This document shows, piece by piece, positions 9,915 through 18,976 of a DNA stretch of 64,000 nucleotides. The stretch is from positions 682,001 to 746,000 of the forward strand of contig NZ_JABEME010000001.1 of assembly GCF_013004645.1 (NCBI RefSeq), written 5' to 3'. Position numbers and translations under genes: made by a program. This DNA is from Stenotrophomonas africana (GTDB lineage Bacteria; Pseudomonadota; Gammaproteobacteria; Xanthomonadales; Xanthomonadaceae). The notes under the pieces were generated by a model, which was not told the DNA's origin, did no database searches, and worked only from the letters and a program-made list of their open reading frames with translations. Position 1 is the first letter of the stretch, and the number at the start of each line of letters is the position of its first letter.

Positions 9915-10517
9915 ATGAAGATCCTCCTCGTCGGTGCCAGCGGCACCCTCGGCCAGGCAGTCGCCCACCAGCTCGGCCAACAGCATCAGATTCTCGCCGC
10001 CGGCCGCAACAGCGGTGAGCTGCGCGTCGACCTGACCGACGACGCCAGCGTCGCCGAACTGTTCGCGCGTACCGGCCCGGTCGATGCGGTGATCTCAACC
10101 GCTGGCAAGCTGCACTTCGGCCCGCTGCAGGAGATGACGCCCGAGCAGTTCAACATCGGCCTGCAGGACAAGCTGCTGGGCCAGGTGCGGCTGGCACTGG
10201 CCGCGCAGCACCACCTCAACGCCGGCGGTTCGATCACCCTGACCAGCGGCATCGTCAGCGCACAGCCGATCCGCGATGGCGTCAACGCCACTGCAGTGAA
10301 TGCCGCGCTGGAAGGCTTCGTGCGCGCCGCCGCACTGGAGCTGCTGCCACGCGGCCTGCGCATCAACGTGGTCAGCCCGAACGTGCTGATCGAATCGATG
10401 GCCGCCTACGGCCCCTACTTCCCTGGCTTCGAAGCGGTAAGCGCGCAACGCGCCGCACTGGCCTTCCAGCGCGCAGTGGAAGGCATCCAGAGCGGCGAAA
10501 CGATCACGGTCTGGTAA
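9915..10517 (+). CDS. Short-chain dehydrogenase-like protein without a canonical active site
   Basis: The 200-residue Rossmann protein begins MKILLVGASGTLGQAV, the nucleotide-binding glycine motif. The normal SDR catalytic Tyr-X-X-X-Lys is not visible: the equivalent stretch reads GVNATAVNAALEGF. A subgroup of SDR-fold proteins (Lin1944-like) shares this loss and is of unknown function. NAD(P) binding seems likely and oxidoreduction doubtful. The divergent LysR gene is the probable regulator. The stop is 3 bases before a long inverted repeat. Confidence 0.82.
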   Translation: MKILLVGASGTLGQAVAHQLGQQHQILAAGRNSGELRVDLTDDASVAELFARTGPVDAVISTAGKLHFGPLQEMTPEQFNIGLQDKLLGQVRLALAAQHHLNAGGSITLTSGIVSAQPIRDGVNATAVNAALEGFVRAAALELLPRGLRINVVSPNVLIESMAAYGPYFPGFEAVSAQRAALAFQRAVEGIQSGETITVW

Positions 10518-10520
10518 GAA

Positions 10521-10584
10521 AAAAGGGGACGGAGGGGATTAAGTCGTTTGTGCATTAACGACTTAATCCCCTCCGTCCCCTTTT
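10521..10584. repeat. Long perfect inverted repeat (28-bp arms)
   Basis: The left arm (10521-10548) begins AAAAGGGGACGGAGGGG; the right arm (10557-10584) is its exact complement, with an 8-base loop. It separates the convergent SDR and soxR genes. The same core recurs at 18901-18968 and in short form at 30895-30931. It could act as a bidirectional terminator or be the footprint of a palindrome-mobilising transposase; no transposase lies nearby. Confidence 0.9.
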
Positions 10585-10590
10585 CGGGGG

Positions 10591-11025
10591 TCATTCCCAG
10601 CGCATCGGACCGTCGCCGCGTTCGCCGAGGACGTCTTCGGGGTTGGCCAGGCGGCAGCGCTGCAGCGACAGGCAGCCGCAGCCGATGCAGCCGGTCAGCT
10701 CGTCGCGCAGCAGTTGCAGCATGTGGATGCGTTCTTCCAGCTCGGTGCGCCAGCGCGCGGACAGCCTGGCCCAATCGGCCTTGGTCGGTGCGCGGCCCTC
10801 GGGCAGGCTTTCGAAGGCACGGCCGACCGCTTCGAGCGGCATGCCCACGCGCTGCGCGACGCGGATCACGGCCAGCCGGCGCAGCACGTCGCGGCTGTAG
10901 CGGCGCTGGTTGCCCGAGGTGCGCAGGCTGCTGATCAGCCCCTTGCGCTCGTAGAAATGCAGCGCGGAAACCGCCACGCCACTGCGCTGGGCGACTTCGC
11001 CCACGCTCAGTTCCTGGGACACCAT
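10591..11025 (-). CDS. soxR: Redox-sensing MerR-type regulator SoxR
   Basis: This homodimeric [2Fe-2S] transcription factor activates when redox-cycling compounds oxidise its cluster. The 144 residues carry a MerR HTH ([25 protein letters not shown]) and the cluster ligands Cys113, Cys116, Cys118 and Cys124 in [12 protein letters not shown], with the E. coli spacing. It is transcribed away from the MFS gene at 11106 across a perfect SoxR box. There is no soxS nearby, which fits non-enteric bacteria where SoxR controls efflux genes directly. Confidence 0.96.
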   Translation of the reverse strand: MVSQELSVGEVAQRSGVAVSALHFYERKGLISSLRTSGNQRRYSRDVLRRLAVIRVAQRVGMPLEAVGRAFESLPEGRAPTKADWARLSARWRTELEERIHMLQLLRDELTGCIGCGCLSLQRCRLANPEDVLGERGDGPMRWE

Positions 11026-11028
11026 TGC

Positions 11029-11059
11029 TTGACCTCAACTGCTGTTGAGGTGTCATGCT
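11029..11059 (+). promoter_or_regulatory. SoxR box inside the mfsA promoter
   Basis: The 18-bp dyad CCTCAACTGCTGTTGAGG lies at 11033-11050. It overlaps a -35 TTGACC (11029) and is followed after 19 bp by a weak -10 (CATGCT). The over-long spacer centred on a dyad is the hallmark of MerR-family promoters. The dyad is 8 bases from the soxR start, so autoregulation is also likely. Confidence 0.85.
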
Positions 11060-11105
11060 GCTATCTTCGCCGCCAGTTGACAAGCGCGGCCCGCATCTGA
11101 CCCGT

Positions 11106-12476
11106 ATGACCCCGACCCTCTCGCCCGCCGACGCCATCGCGCCGTCCGATACGTCGATCCTGTCCCCGCGCTACCGCGCCACCACCATCGGCATGGTGGC
11201 GCTGGTCGCGCTGCATGCCTTCGAGGCCCTGGCGGTGGCCGCCGCCATGCCCACCGTGGCCGAAGCGCTGGACGGCCTGCGCCTGTATGCGCTGGCGTTC
11301 GGCGGTACCCTGGCCACCAGCGTGATCGGCATGACCCTGGCCGGACGCTGGGCCGACCGCCATGGGCCCGCCAGGCCGCTATGGTACGGCCTGGCCTGCT
11401 TCGTGCTGGGCCTGCTGCTGGCCGGCTTTGCGATGCGCATGGGCATGCTGGTGGCCGGGCGCCTGCTGCAGGGCCTGGGTGCGGGCGCGATCTCGGTTTC
11501 GCTGTACGTGATGGTCGGGCGCAGCTATCCCGAACACCTGCGCCCGAAGGTATTCGCCGCGTTCTCGGCCGGCTGGGTGGTGCCCTCGATGGTCGGCCCG
11601 GCGTTGAGCGGCCTGATCGTGCAGCACCTGGGCTGGCGCTGGGTGTTCCTGGCGGTGCCATTGCTGGCGGTTCCGGCGGCCCTGCTGCTGCGCCCCGCGC
11701 TGGCGCGCATGCAGCGCAGTCCCGCCAGCACCGCCGACGATGGACGCGGCAAGGTGGTGCGCTGGGCCAGCGGCGCCTCGCTGGCCGCGTTGCTGCTGTA
11801 CTTCGGCGGTCAGCAACAGGGCCTGCCCGCCCTGCTCTGCATCGGTGTGGCGATGCTGGCGCTGCTGTTCTGCGTACATCGACTGCTGCCGGCCGGCACA
11901 CTGGTCCTGCGTCGTGGCCTGCCCAGCGTGATCGCGCTGCGTGGCATCGCGGCGGCCGCGTTCTTTGCCTGCGAGGCCTACCTGCCGTTGCTGCTGCAGC
12001 GCGAACGTGGCCTTTCGCCCAGTGGGGCCGGTGCCGTGCTCAGTCTTGGCGCACTGGGCTGGTTCGCCGGCTCGTGGCTGCAGGGCCACCAGCAGCGTGG
12101 CTGGTCACGCCAGCAACTGCTGCAGGCCGGCACGACGATGATGACAGTCGGCATCGCCGCCACGCTGGCAGTGCTGTTCAACGTGGTGCCACTGCCGGTG
12201 TCGCTGCTCGGCTGGGCCGTGACCGGCTTCGGCATGGGCATGATCTATGCAAGCCTGTCGGTGCTGACGCTGTCGCTGTCGGCGCCGCAGGAGCAGGGTG
12301 CCAACACCTCGGCACTGCAGTTGAGCGAGGCCCTGTCGGTGACCACCGCGCTGGCGGTCTCCGGTGCATTGTTCGCATTGTTCGTGGAAAGCGCCCCGCA
12401 CACCGGCTACCTGCTGTGCCTGGCCATCACCTTCGGCCTGGCGGTGTTGGCCACGGTGATCGCGCGACGGGTGTAG
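11106..12476 (+). CDS. mfsA: SoxR-regulated major facilitator efflux transporter MfsA
   Basis: The protein is about 456 residues with 14 predicted membrane segments and drug:H+ antiporter motifs (GRWADRHGPARPLWYG; GRLLQGLGAGAISVSLYVMV). In S. maltophilia, mfsA lies divergent from soxR, is induced by redox cyclers and exports paraquat and some antibiotics; this gene has that arrangement. I prefer the ATG at 11106 because the deduced transcription start lies downstream of the earlier in-frame ATG at 11055, which overlaps the promoter. The stop codon forms part of a GTAG tetranucleotide. Confidence 0.88.
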   Translation: MTPTLSPADAIAPSDTSILSPRYRATTIGMVALVALHAFEALAVAAAMPTVAEALDGLRLYALAFGGTLATSVIGMTLAGRWADRHGPARPLWYGLACFVLGLLLAGFAMRMGMLVAGRLLQGLGAGAISVSLYVMVGRSYPEHLRPKVFAAFSAGWVVPSMVGPALSGLIVQHLGWRWVFLAVPLLAVPAALLLRPALARMQRSPASTADDGRGKVVRWASGASLAALLLYFGGQQQGLPALLCIGVAMLALLFCVHRLLPAGTLVLRRGLPSVIALRGIAAAAFFACEAYLPLLLQRERGLSPSGAGAVLSLGALGWFAGSWLQGHQQRGWSRQQLLQAGTTMMTVGIAATLAVLFNVVPLPVSLLGWAVTGFGMGMIYASLSVLTLSLSAPQEQGANTSALQLSEALSVTTALAVSGALFALFVESAPHTGYLLCLAITFGLAVLATVIARRV

Positions 12477-12494
12477 CGCCGCCGGAGGGATTCC

Positions 12495-12511
12495 GCCGGG
12501 CCACGCCCGGC
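12495..12511. repeat. GC-rich hairpin between convergent genes
   Basis: GCCGGGC and GCCCGGC pair around CAC. It may be a decayed SMAG element, since GTAG occurs at the mfsA stop just upstream. It has no T-tract, so it is not a typical terminator. Confidence 0.6.
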
Positions 12512-12522
12512 GAACGCAGCGG

Positions 12523-14547
12523 TCAGGGTGTTCTGTCGGCTCCCACATCATCAATGTCCCGGTGCAGGATGCGCCGCACTTCCAGCACTGCCTGCGGGGT
12601 CTCCTGCACACTGTGGCCGGAAATGATCACCTTCTCCGACAACGCACCCGGCAGGTGCGCGCTCCAGTACGGCACCAGCCCGTCATCGGACTTCTCCACC
12701 GGCAGCTCCGGTTTGCGCTGGGCGATGATCGAGTGGTACTTCAGGCCGGCTTCGATCGGCAACTGTGCGGCGGCCTTCACGAACGGATCGCTGGCCTTGA
12801 GGTTGTCGATGCTGTTCGGGATCTTCGGCTTGGCGGTGCCGTCGACCTGCTGCTCGGCCTGTGCCAGCGCCATGAATACATCCTCGAACTTGCCGAGGAT
12901 GGTCAGCGGCAGGCGTACCAGGCGCCCGATCAGGCGCCCGACCTTGTTGCCGGCGATATCCGTGCCCTGGTGCGGCGCGGCGATGAAGATCGCGCGTTCC
13001 ACGTTCGGCTGCGCCTTGAAATGCAGCAGTGGCCCCAGCTTGTTCTGCACCCGCTTCAGCCGTTCACCCTTCAGATCGTAGTTGGCCAACAGGTCGTTCC
13101 ACAGTACGTCGCCCGAATCGCTCACCAGCAGCCGGGCCAGTACGCCGCCCATGCTGTGGCCGATGTAGACCATGTCCTTCGATGCAGGCGTACTGCCGTT
13201 GGGATCGAAGTGCTTCAGCGTGTCGTTGAACGCATTGGCGATCTCGTAGCGGTTCAGTGCGATCGGTGCATTGGTCGGGTAATAGACCTGCCACACCTGG
13301 AACTGCTGGCGCAGCTCGGGGTCGCCCATGATCTCGTTGGCCAGGTTCACCCAGGCTTCCGGGCTGCTGGCCAGGCCGTGCAGCATGAAGATGATGCGGC
13401 GGTTGGGGTCCCACGGCTGCATCAGGTAGATGTGCGGTTCGCCGATGCCCTCGCTCATGCCGAACAGGGTGCGCAGCGACTGCCTGGCGAAGCCACTCTG
13501 TGCCAGCCACAGGCCGTAGGCGGCAGTGAAGTTGCCGGCCAGCGGCACCTGTTCGCCGTGCAGGGTGATGCGCTCGGTGGCTTCCGGCGAATAGGCATCC
13601 AGCTCGACCCGGCGCGTGCGCATCACGTCTTCCAGGCTGCTGCCCTCGAAACGCAGCAGTGCGGTGACGTTGATCGAGGACATCTCACTGAACTCGGGCA
13701 CCGAATCGTCATGGCGATGACGACGGCCGCGCCGCTCGTCATCCCCATCGTCCGATGCCGTTTCGGCCTTCGGGCCATCCGCTGCGATCACCGGCGCAAC
13801 CAGCTTCGGCGGGTCCATCACCATCACCAGTTCGGCACCGAAGCCATCGCGGCGATAGGTGCTGCGCAGGCCGACAAAGCTGACCGTTCCCGCCGGCACC
13901 AGCTGCGCGGGAATGCTCTTCAGGTTCAGCTGCTGGTAGTTGGAGGCCAGCGACCAGCTACCGACCGTAAGCGGCTTCGTGTAGTCCTCGCCGGCCAGCG
14001 CAGCCGCGCGTGCGCGGACGAACAGCACCACCGCCGCCTTCTCGGCGGCGTAGTTGTAGTAGTCGCGCACCTGCGTCTGGCGGTCCTCGAAGGCACGGTC
14101 GGACGGCGAGCGGCCGCTGTAGAACAGGTACGCATAGGCGTAACGCGCGGCTTCCAGCCAGGCATCCAATGCCGCATCACTCATCGGCGGATCGCCGGCA
14201 GCGGTCTTCTTCGGGGTCAGCGCCAGCGCTGCCTTCACCCACAGTTCGGACAGCGCCGACAACCGCTGTTCGACATTGAGGTCATCGGTCATCAACAGCG
14301 TGCTGCGGCAGACCAGGAAGTCCTTCTCGCACTGTGATTCGTCCAGGCCCGCTGCGCTGAGCGTTTCGCGCGCGGCCGGGCTGAGCTTGCCGGTGTTGAG
14401 CACATCCGCGCGCTTGTTGACCAGCGAATCGCTGGATTTGACCTGCTTGACGGTAACCATCGCACAGCCGCTGCTGCCCAGCAGCAGGAAGGCGGCGAAC
14501 AACACCGGCAGCAGCCGCTGCCAGCGGGTCAGAAAGAGTTGGTTCAT
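12523..14547 (-). CDS. Lipoprotein alpha/beta hydrolase
   Basis: The 674-residue protein has a signal peptide ending in a lipobox (LLGSSGC, Cys28), so it is probably an envelope lipoprotein. The C-terminal half is an alpha/beta hydrolase: oxyanion region FMLHGLASSPEAW, nucleophile elbow YIGHSMGGV, acid candidates in KSDDGLVPYW and the histidine in ISGHSVQETP. The N-terminal half has no domain I recognise and includes an acidic/basic linker (DDGDDERRGRRHRHDD). Lipase or esterase activity is expected; the substrate is unknown. Its ATG overlaps the stop of the upstream DUF4105 gene (TAATG), so the two are coupled. Confidence 0.85.
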   Translation of the reverse strand: MNQLFLTRWQRLLPVLFAAFLLLGSSGCAMVTVKQVKSSDSLVNKRADVLNTGKLSPAARETLSAAGLDESQCEKDFLVCRSTLLMTDDLNVEQRLSALSELWVKAALALTPKKTAAGDPPMSDAALDAWLEAARYAYAYLFYSGRSPSDRAFEDRQTQVRDYYNYAAEKAAVVLFVRARAAALAGEDYTKPLTVGSWSLASNYQQLNLKSIPAQLVPAGTVSFVGLRSTYRRDGFGAELVMVMDPPKLVAPVIAADGPKAETASDDGDDERRGRRHRHDDSVPEFSEMSSINVTALLRFEGSSLEDVMRTRRVELDAYSPEATERITLHGEQVPLAGNFTAAYGLWLAQSGFARQSLRTLFGMSEGIGEPHIYLMQPWDPNRRIIFMLHGLASSPEAWVNLANEIMGDPELRQQFQVWQVYYPTNAPIALNRYEIANAFNDTLKHFDPNGSTPASKDMVYIGHSMGGVLARLLVSDSGDVLWNDLLANYDLKGERLKRVQNKLGPLLHFKAQPNVERAIFIAAPHQGTDIAGNKVGRLIGRLVRLPLTILGKFEDVFMALAQAEQQVDGTAKPKIPNSIDNLKASDPFVKAAAQLPIEAGLKYHSIIAQRKPELPVEKSDDGLVPYWSAHLPGALSEKVIISGHSVQETPQAVLEVRRILHRDIDDVGADRTP

Positions 14548-15587
14548 TACTGCGGGTCCTGCTCGGTGCCGGGCACGCCCTGGCGGATCACGGTGGAGAA
14601 ATTGGCGCCATCAGCGAGATCCAGCGCGCGCTGTGTGATGCGGCCCTTGGCATGCAGTTCGGTGTACGGCACGCCCGGAGTGAGCGCACCGACTTCCTGC
14701 GCGTACTCGGCCAGGTAACCGGACAGCAGCAGGCGGTAATCCAGCGGAAGGCGCGGTGCGATGTGGCGGGCCAGGTCGAAGACGATCGTGGTGCAGTTGC
14801 TGGTCAACGTGTTGTAGAAGCCGGGCTTCGCATCGAGTTCGCGGGCCTGCGCGATGTACGCAGCAAACAGCTCCTTCAGCTGCGCGCGGTCCATGCCATG
14901 CAGACGGTACAGGTAGACGTCCTCGCCACGCGCGTTGGTGCGGGTGCGGATGATGTCGGTCTCCTCCGAAGCCACCAGGGTCATCTCGAACTTGCGGAAG
15001 AAGCCACCCAGCGCCGAGAACGACTCACCGCGCTCCTTGCGGATTTCCAGCGAGAACACCACGTGGCGACCGTCCTCGAAGCCGAACGAGATCAGGGTGT
15101 GGGCGATGGCCGGGCCCATCCAGTACGACAGCACCAGATCGGCCGAGCGCAGCTGGTCCAGGTCGTACTCGCGGCGTACCCAGTGTGCGTCGTAGTCGGT
15201 TTCGGTCCGCCAGCTGAAGTCACGCACGTTGTCCAGGACGACGTGGCGGCCATCGAAGGACACCACGTGCAGGCGCTGGGCCACGTCATCGGCCCACAAC
15301 CGGTCCTGGCGCGGAGTCAGCAGCAGCCACCACAAGCCGGCCAGTGCCAGCGATGCCCCGAACGCCAGACCCAGGCGGCGCGAGGCACGGCCCCGCGCGA
15401 CCCGCCACGACGCCCACAGCGCAACCAGCAGCCACAGCCCGGCGACGCCGGTGGCCAGCCAGCCCGGCCCCGGCAACTGATAGGCCAGCAGCCCGGTCAC
15501 CCACAGCGCCAGCAGCGCCATGACACTTCCTGTCACCCATCGTCCTGCGGCTTTCACTGGCATCCTGTCGCGGTCTTGAAGCCGCAT
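14547..15587 (-). CDS. DUF4105 membrane protein
   Basis: About 346 residues: three hydrophobic helices at the N-terminus are followed by a soluble domain with DUF4105 features (DAHWVRREYDLDQL, TLISFGFEDGRHVVFSLEIRKERGE, YNTLTSNCTTIVFDLARHI). The conserved NC and His residues suggest a cysteine-hydrolase-like fold, but activity is unproven. The start is uncertain: ATG at 15587 is used, a TTG at 15599 and an ATG at 15563 are alternatives, and none has a strong ribosome binding site. It is coupled to the downstream lipoprotein hydrolase, which hints at a joint envelope-lipid function (inference). Confidence 0.8.
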   Translation of the reverse strand: MRLQDRDRMPVKAAGRWVTGSVMALLALWVTGLLAYQLPGPGWLATGVAGLWLLVALWASWRVARGRASRRLGLAFGASLALAGLWWLLLTPRQDRLWADDVAQRLHVVSFDGRHVVLDNVRDFSWRTETDYDAHWVRREYDLDQLRSADLVLSYWMGPAIAHTLISFGFEDGRHVVFSLEIRKERGESFSALGGFFRKFEMTLVASEETDIIRTRTNARGEDVYLYRLHGMDRAQLKELFAAYIAQARELDAKPGFYNTLTSNCTTIVFDLARHIAPRLPLDYRLLLSGYLAEYAQEVGALTPGVPYTELHAKGRITQRALDLADGANFSTVIRQGVPGTEQDPQ

Positions 15588-15692
15588 AGTTAGCCACAAG
15601 CGGGTTCACCGTGGCATCTACGGCCCGTTCAGGCAGGCCGGCGCACCGTCGGCGGCGGCCTCTGCGGCCAGGTTCACCTCACAGGAGCAACG

Positions 15693-16097
15693 ATGGGCAT
15701 CACTTCCGTGGCCGGCGTTCCGGTCCAACCCCAGCACCGTGCGACCTGCCACTGCGGCACGGTCGAGCTGCTGCTGGACCTGCCGGACGGCATCGTCGAT
15801 CCCCGCCGCTGCGACTGCTCGATGTGCCGGCGCCGTGGCGCCATTGCCGCCAGCGTCACCCGCCAGGGCCTGCAGGTGGTACGCGGGCAGCATCACCTGC
15901 AGAAGTACCAGTTCAACACCCATGTGGCCGAGCACTACTTCTGCGGTGTGTGTGGCATCTACACCCACCACCGGCGCCGCTCCAACCCTGACCAGTACGG
16001 CTACAACGTGGCCTGCCTGGAAGGCATCGACCCGTTTGCACTGGGCATCATTCCGGTGAACGACGGGGTCAACCACCCCGCCGACCGACTAGCCTAG
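15693..16097 (+). CDS. GFA family zinc protein
   Basis: The 134-residue member of the glutathione-dependent formaldehyde-activating (GFA/CENP-V) fold has zinc ligands in CHCG (Cys19, Cys21), CDCSMC and CGVCG. A CAGGAG ribosome binding site lies 6 bases before the ATG. True GFA activity is shown for few members, so only a zinc-dependent carbon-sulfur role can be suggested. The 279 bases that follow (16098-16376) hold no gene or structure I can support. Confidence 0.88.
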   Translation: MGITSVAGVPVQPQHRATCHCGTVELLLDLPDGIVDPRRCDCSMCRRRGAIAASVTRQGLQVVRGQHHLQKYQFNTHVAEHYFCGVCGIYTHHRRRSNPDQYGYNVACLEGIDPFALGIIPVNDGVNHPADRLA

Positions 16098-16376
16098 TGA
16101 CGCGTGCGCCGTGGTGGTGCGGCAACCTTCTGCCACGGTGCCATGCCACTGCGGCCAGCCCGCGCGGGCCGCTTCAGCCACGGCCGGCGCGGTGTGGCCT
16201 GCGGCTGGACCGTGACCGGGGGAGGCAGAGGTCTACGGCCAGGCCAGAGATGATCGAGCAGCCACATGGCAGGTCTCCGTGGGGGACGGGGACGACCAAG
16301 CCTAGACCCGGGTGGGCATAGGCTGCGTGAGCGGGACACGACAACGGGATGACGGCGAAGGCGGGCGATGAGCCTG

Positions 16377-17906
16377 CTACGCAGTACGCCCGACCAACGC
16401 GTCTTTACGTTTCCGCAGCAACAGGTGCAACAACACAGCACATGCGGCGGTCAGCAGCGCCAGTACACGCAGCAGTGTTGCCAGCGCCTCACTACTGGCG
16501 TGCTGCAGCTGCATGCGGCTCATCGCCGGTAGCAGTGCCTGCGCCTGTTCCCGTGCCCCCGTGGCCAGATAGGCACCGGCACGCGCCAGCGATGCCGGCG
16601 ATGCTCCCTGCAGCTGATGACCGATCAACAGCGCAAGCAAGGCCGTCACCGCGGCCAGTGCAATGCCCTCGCCCGCCACCCGCACGGTTCCGAAGATGCC
16701 GGCGGCCATGCCCGCACGCTGCACCGGTACCACGCTCACCGAAAGCCCATCCATCAGCCCCCACGGCAACGCCGTCCCGGCGCCGACCAGCATCAGCAAC
16801 GGTACCCACTGAGACGGCGACGGGTGCGATGCCTGCCGCGACAGCAGGTACAGGCCAGAGGCACAGACCAGCAGTCCCAGCGTGCAAATCCGCGCACTTC
16901 CCACGCGCTCCGCCCAGCGCGCGGCCAGCAAGGGCAGCGCCAGCATCGGCGCAGACAGGGCCAGCATCTGAAGTCCCACCAGGGTCGCGCTCTGTCCATG
17001 CACGCCCAGCAACTGCAGAGGCAGTACCACCAGCAGCACCACGTAGCCGAAACAAGTCGCGACCGGCAGCAGCTGGACACCCAGGAACGCCTGTTGTGCG
17101 AACAACGAGAGGTCCAGCAACGGTGAGCGGTGCCGTCGTTCGATGCAGACGAACACCCCGCCCAGCAACAGCGTCGCCAGCAGCGCCAGTTGCACGCGCA
17201 TGGCATGCAGGCCAAATTCACCCAGCCACAGCAGAGCCAGGGTCAACGCCGCCAGCATCAGGCTGAAGCCCAGCATGCCGCCGACATCCAGCCGCCCGCG
17301 TTCGCCATGGCTTTCAGGCAACGCGCGCGCGCCCAGTGCGAAGGCGGCCAACGTCAGCACGCCGCCCGCGGCGAACACACTGCGCCCTCCCAACGCCTGC
17401 AGCAGCAGGCCCGCGAGCAGCGGCCCCAGCGCCAGCCCTGTGCCGAACGTCGTGCCCAGCAGCGCAAAGACCCGGGCACGCGCCGGCCCCTGCCAGGCTT
17501 GTGCCAGCAGCGCCGTGCCGGATGCCAACGCCGCTGCGGCGGCAACGCCCTGCAACCCGCGCGCCAGATCCAGCCAGAGCAGCGTGGGAGCAAGGCAGAC
17601 GACAACCGTGGCGATGGTGAAACCCGCCGTGCCCAGCAGGAACAATCGTCGTCGACCATAGCGGTCGGCCAGGCCACCGGCAGCAAGCAACAAGCTGCCG
17701 AAGGTGAGCATGAAGGCGTTGGTCACCCAGGCTAGCGCCGTTGGCGACGACGCCGCGGAACGGGCCAGCGCGGGCACCGCGACCGCACCGGCCGAGAAGG
17801 ACAACGGCAGCGCAAGTGCGGCCAGGCAGACGGCAAGCAGGGTCCAGCGCTGCTGCGTCTTGACAGGTAAGGGGAGCATCGAAACCGGGGCCATGCGGGC
17901 CTCCAT
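16377..17906 (-). CDS. MFS drug-resistance transporter (DHA2-like, 14 helices)
   Basis: About 509 residues with 14 hydrophobic segments. Motif A is GGLADRYGRRRLFLLG; motif C-like glycines are in LGTTFGTGLALGPLLAG. This fits the DHA2/EmrB-QacA branch of proton-coupled multidrug exporters. There is no membrane-fusion partner next to it, so it probably works alone in the inner membrane. It is divergent from a LysR gene, the likely regulator. The start could be 17906 or 17894. Confidence 0.87.
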   Translation of the reverse strand: MEARMAPVSMLPLPVKTQQRWTLLAVCLAALALPLSFSAGAVAVPALARSAASSPTALAWVTNAFMLTFGSLLLAAGGLADRYGRRRLFLLGTAGFTIATVVVCLAPTLLWLDLARGLQGVAAAAALASGTALLAQAWQGPARARVFALLGTTFGTGLALGPLLAGLLLQALGGRSVFAAGGVLTLAAFALGARALPESHGERGRLDVGGMLGFSLMLAALTLALLWLGEFGLHAMRVQLALLATLLLGGVFVCIERRHRSPLLDLSLFAQQAFLGVQLLPVATCFGYVVLLVVLPLQLLGVHGQSATLVGLQMLALSAPMLALPLLAARWAERVGSARICTLGLLVCASGLYLLSRQASHPSPSQWVPLLMLVGAGTALPWGLMDGLSVSVVPVQRAGMAAGIFGTVRVAGEGIALAAVTALLALLIGHQLQGASPASLARAGAYLATGAREQAQALLPAMSRMQLQHASSEALATLLRVLALLTAACAVLLHLLLRKRKDALVGRTA

Positions 17907-18000
17907 CCATCAGGGGTATTGATGATGGGCAGGCCGCTATTCCTGAAAAACAGGCTGGATGGACGTTGATTACAGCCAGTTGTTCCGCAATCATGCCTAC

Positions 18001-18918
18001 ATGGACTCCATCTCTGCCCTGCTCGCCTTCGTCCGCACCGCGGAGGCCGGCAGCATCGTTGGTGCTGCACGTGTACTCGGCCTGTCCGCGTCGGCGGTCG
18101 GCAAGCGCATCGCCCGCCTTGAACAGGAACTCGGCACGCGCCTGTTCCAGCGCACCACCCGCCGCGTGCACCTCACCGACGAAGGCGAACTGCTGCTGCA
18201 GCGCTGCCGGCGTGCGCTGGATGAGCTTTCCGAAGCTCAGGCCGACCTGGCGCAGCGCCAGCACGCACCCAGTGGACTGCTGCGTATCGGCCTGCCCACC
18301 ATCGGCTACCGCTTCCTGTTGCCGGTACTGCCGGGGTTCCAGCAGCGCTACCCGCAGGTGCAGCTGGAACTGGACTTCAACGACCGCATCGTTGATGTGG
18401 TCAGCGAAGGCCTGGATGCGGTGATACGCAGCGGTGAACTGGCCGATTCCAGCCTCACCGCACGGCGGCTGGGCGGGTTTCGTTTCGTGCTCTGTGCGGC
18501 GCCTGGTTACCTGCAGGCGCACGGTACTCCCGGCGATGTGGGCGACCTGCGCCTGCATACCGCGCTGCGCTTCCGTTACCCCACCACCGGAAAACTGCAC
18601 CCGTGGCAGCTGCCGGGCATCGAAGGCGATGCCGGAGCGCGCCTTCCCACGGCGATGACCTGCAACAACATGGAAGCCGTGCTGGCCGCTGCGATCGGTT
18701 GCATGGGCCTGGCGTGGATGCCGGACTTCCTCGCAGCCGACGCGCTGGCCGATGGCCGTCTGCAACAGGTGCTGCCTGCACTGCCCACGCACCCGGGGCA
18801 GTTCTCGCTGCTATGGCCCGGTGGGCGCCATCCCAGTGCACGCCTGCGGGTGTTCATCGACTATGCCGTTGCGCATCTGTTCCAGGGCGCCCCGGAAAAG
18901 GGGGACGGAGGGGATTAA
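18001..18918 (+). CDS. LysR family regulator with repeat-encoded C-terminus
   Basis: 305 residues from MDSISALLAFVRTAEAG; HTH SIVGAARVLGLSASAVGKRIARLEQELG followed by a LysR substrate domain. An in-frame ATG at 17959 would add 14 atypical residues. Divergent from the MFS exporter, so probably its regulator. The last residues (EKGDGGD) and the TAA stop are encoded by the left arm of a long inverted repeat, which means insertion of the repeat has replaced the original 3' end of the gene. Confidence 0.87.
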   Translation: MDSISALLAFVRTAEAGSIVGAARVLGLSASAVGKRIARLEQELGTRLFQRTTRRVHLTDEGELLLQRCRRALDELSEAQADLAQRQHAPSGLLRIGLPTIGYRFLLPVLPGFQQRYPQVQLELDFNDRIVDVVSEGLDAVIRSGELADSSLTARRLGGFRFVLCAAPGYLQAHGTPGDVGDLRLHTALRFRYPTTGKLHPWQLPGIEGDAGARLPTAMTCNNMEAVLAAAIGCMGLAWMPDFLAADALADGRLQQVLPALPTHPGQFSLLWPGGRHPSARLRVFIDYAVAHLFQGAPEKGDGGD

Positions 18919-18968
18919 GTCGTTTCAGGCACAGTAGGGCCGATTACGACTTAATCCCCTCCGTCCCC
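18901..18968. repeat. Long inverted repeat (23-bp arms), same family as 10521
   Basis: The arm GGGGACGGAGGGGATTAAG... (18901-18923) and its complement (18946-18968) flank a 22-base loop. The left arm overlaps the coding end of the LysR gene. The convergent EamA gene ends 8 bases beyond the right arm. Confidence 0.9.
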
Positions 18969-18976
18969 TTTTTCGT

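Noticed and set aside
12523-14547. Large plus-strand ORF antisense to the lipoprotein hydrolase
   Set aside because: It mirrors the real gene; the minus frame has signal peptide, lipobox and catalytic motifs, while the plus frame has none.
16094-16441. Minus-strand ORF after the GFA gene
   Set aside because: Arg/Pro-rich composition typical of non-coding frames in GC-rich DNA, and it overlaps the 3' end of the MFS gene.
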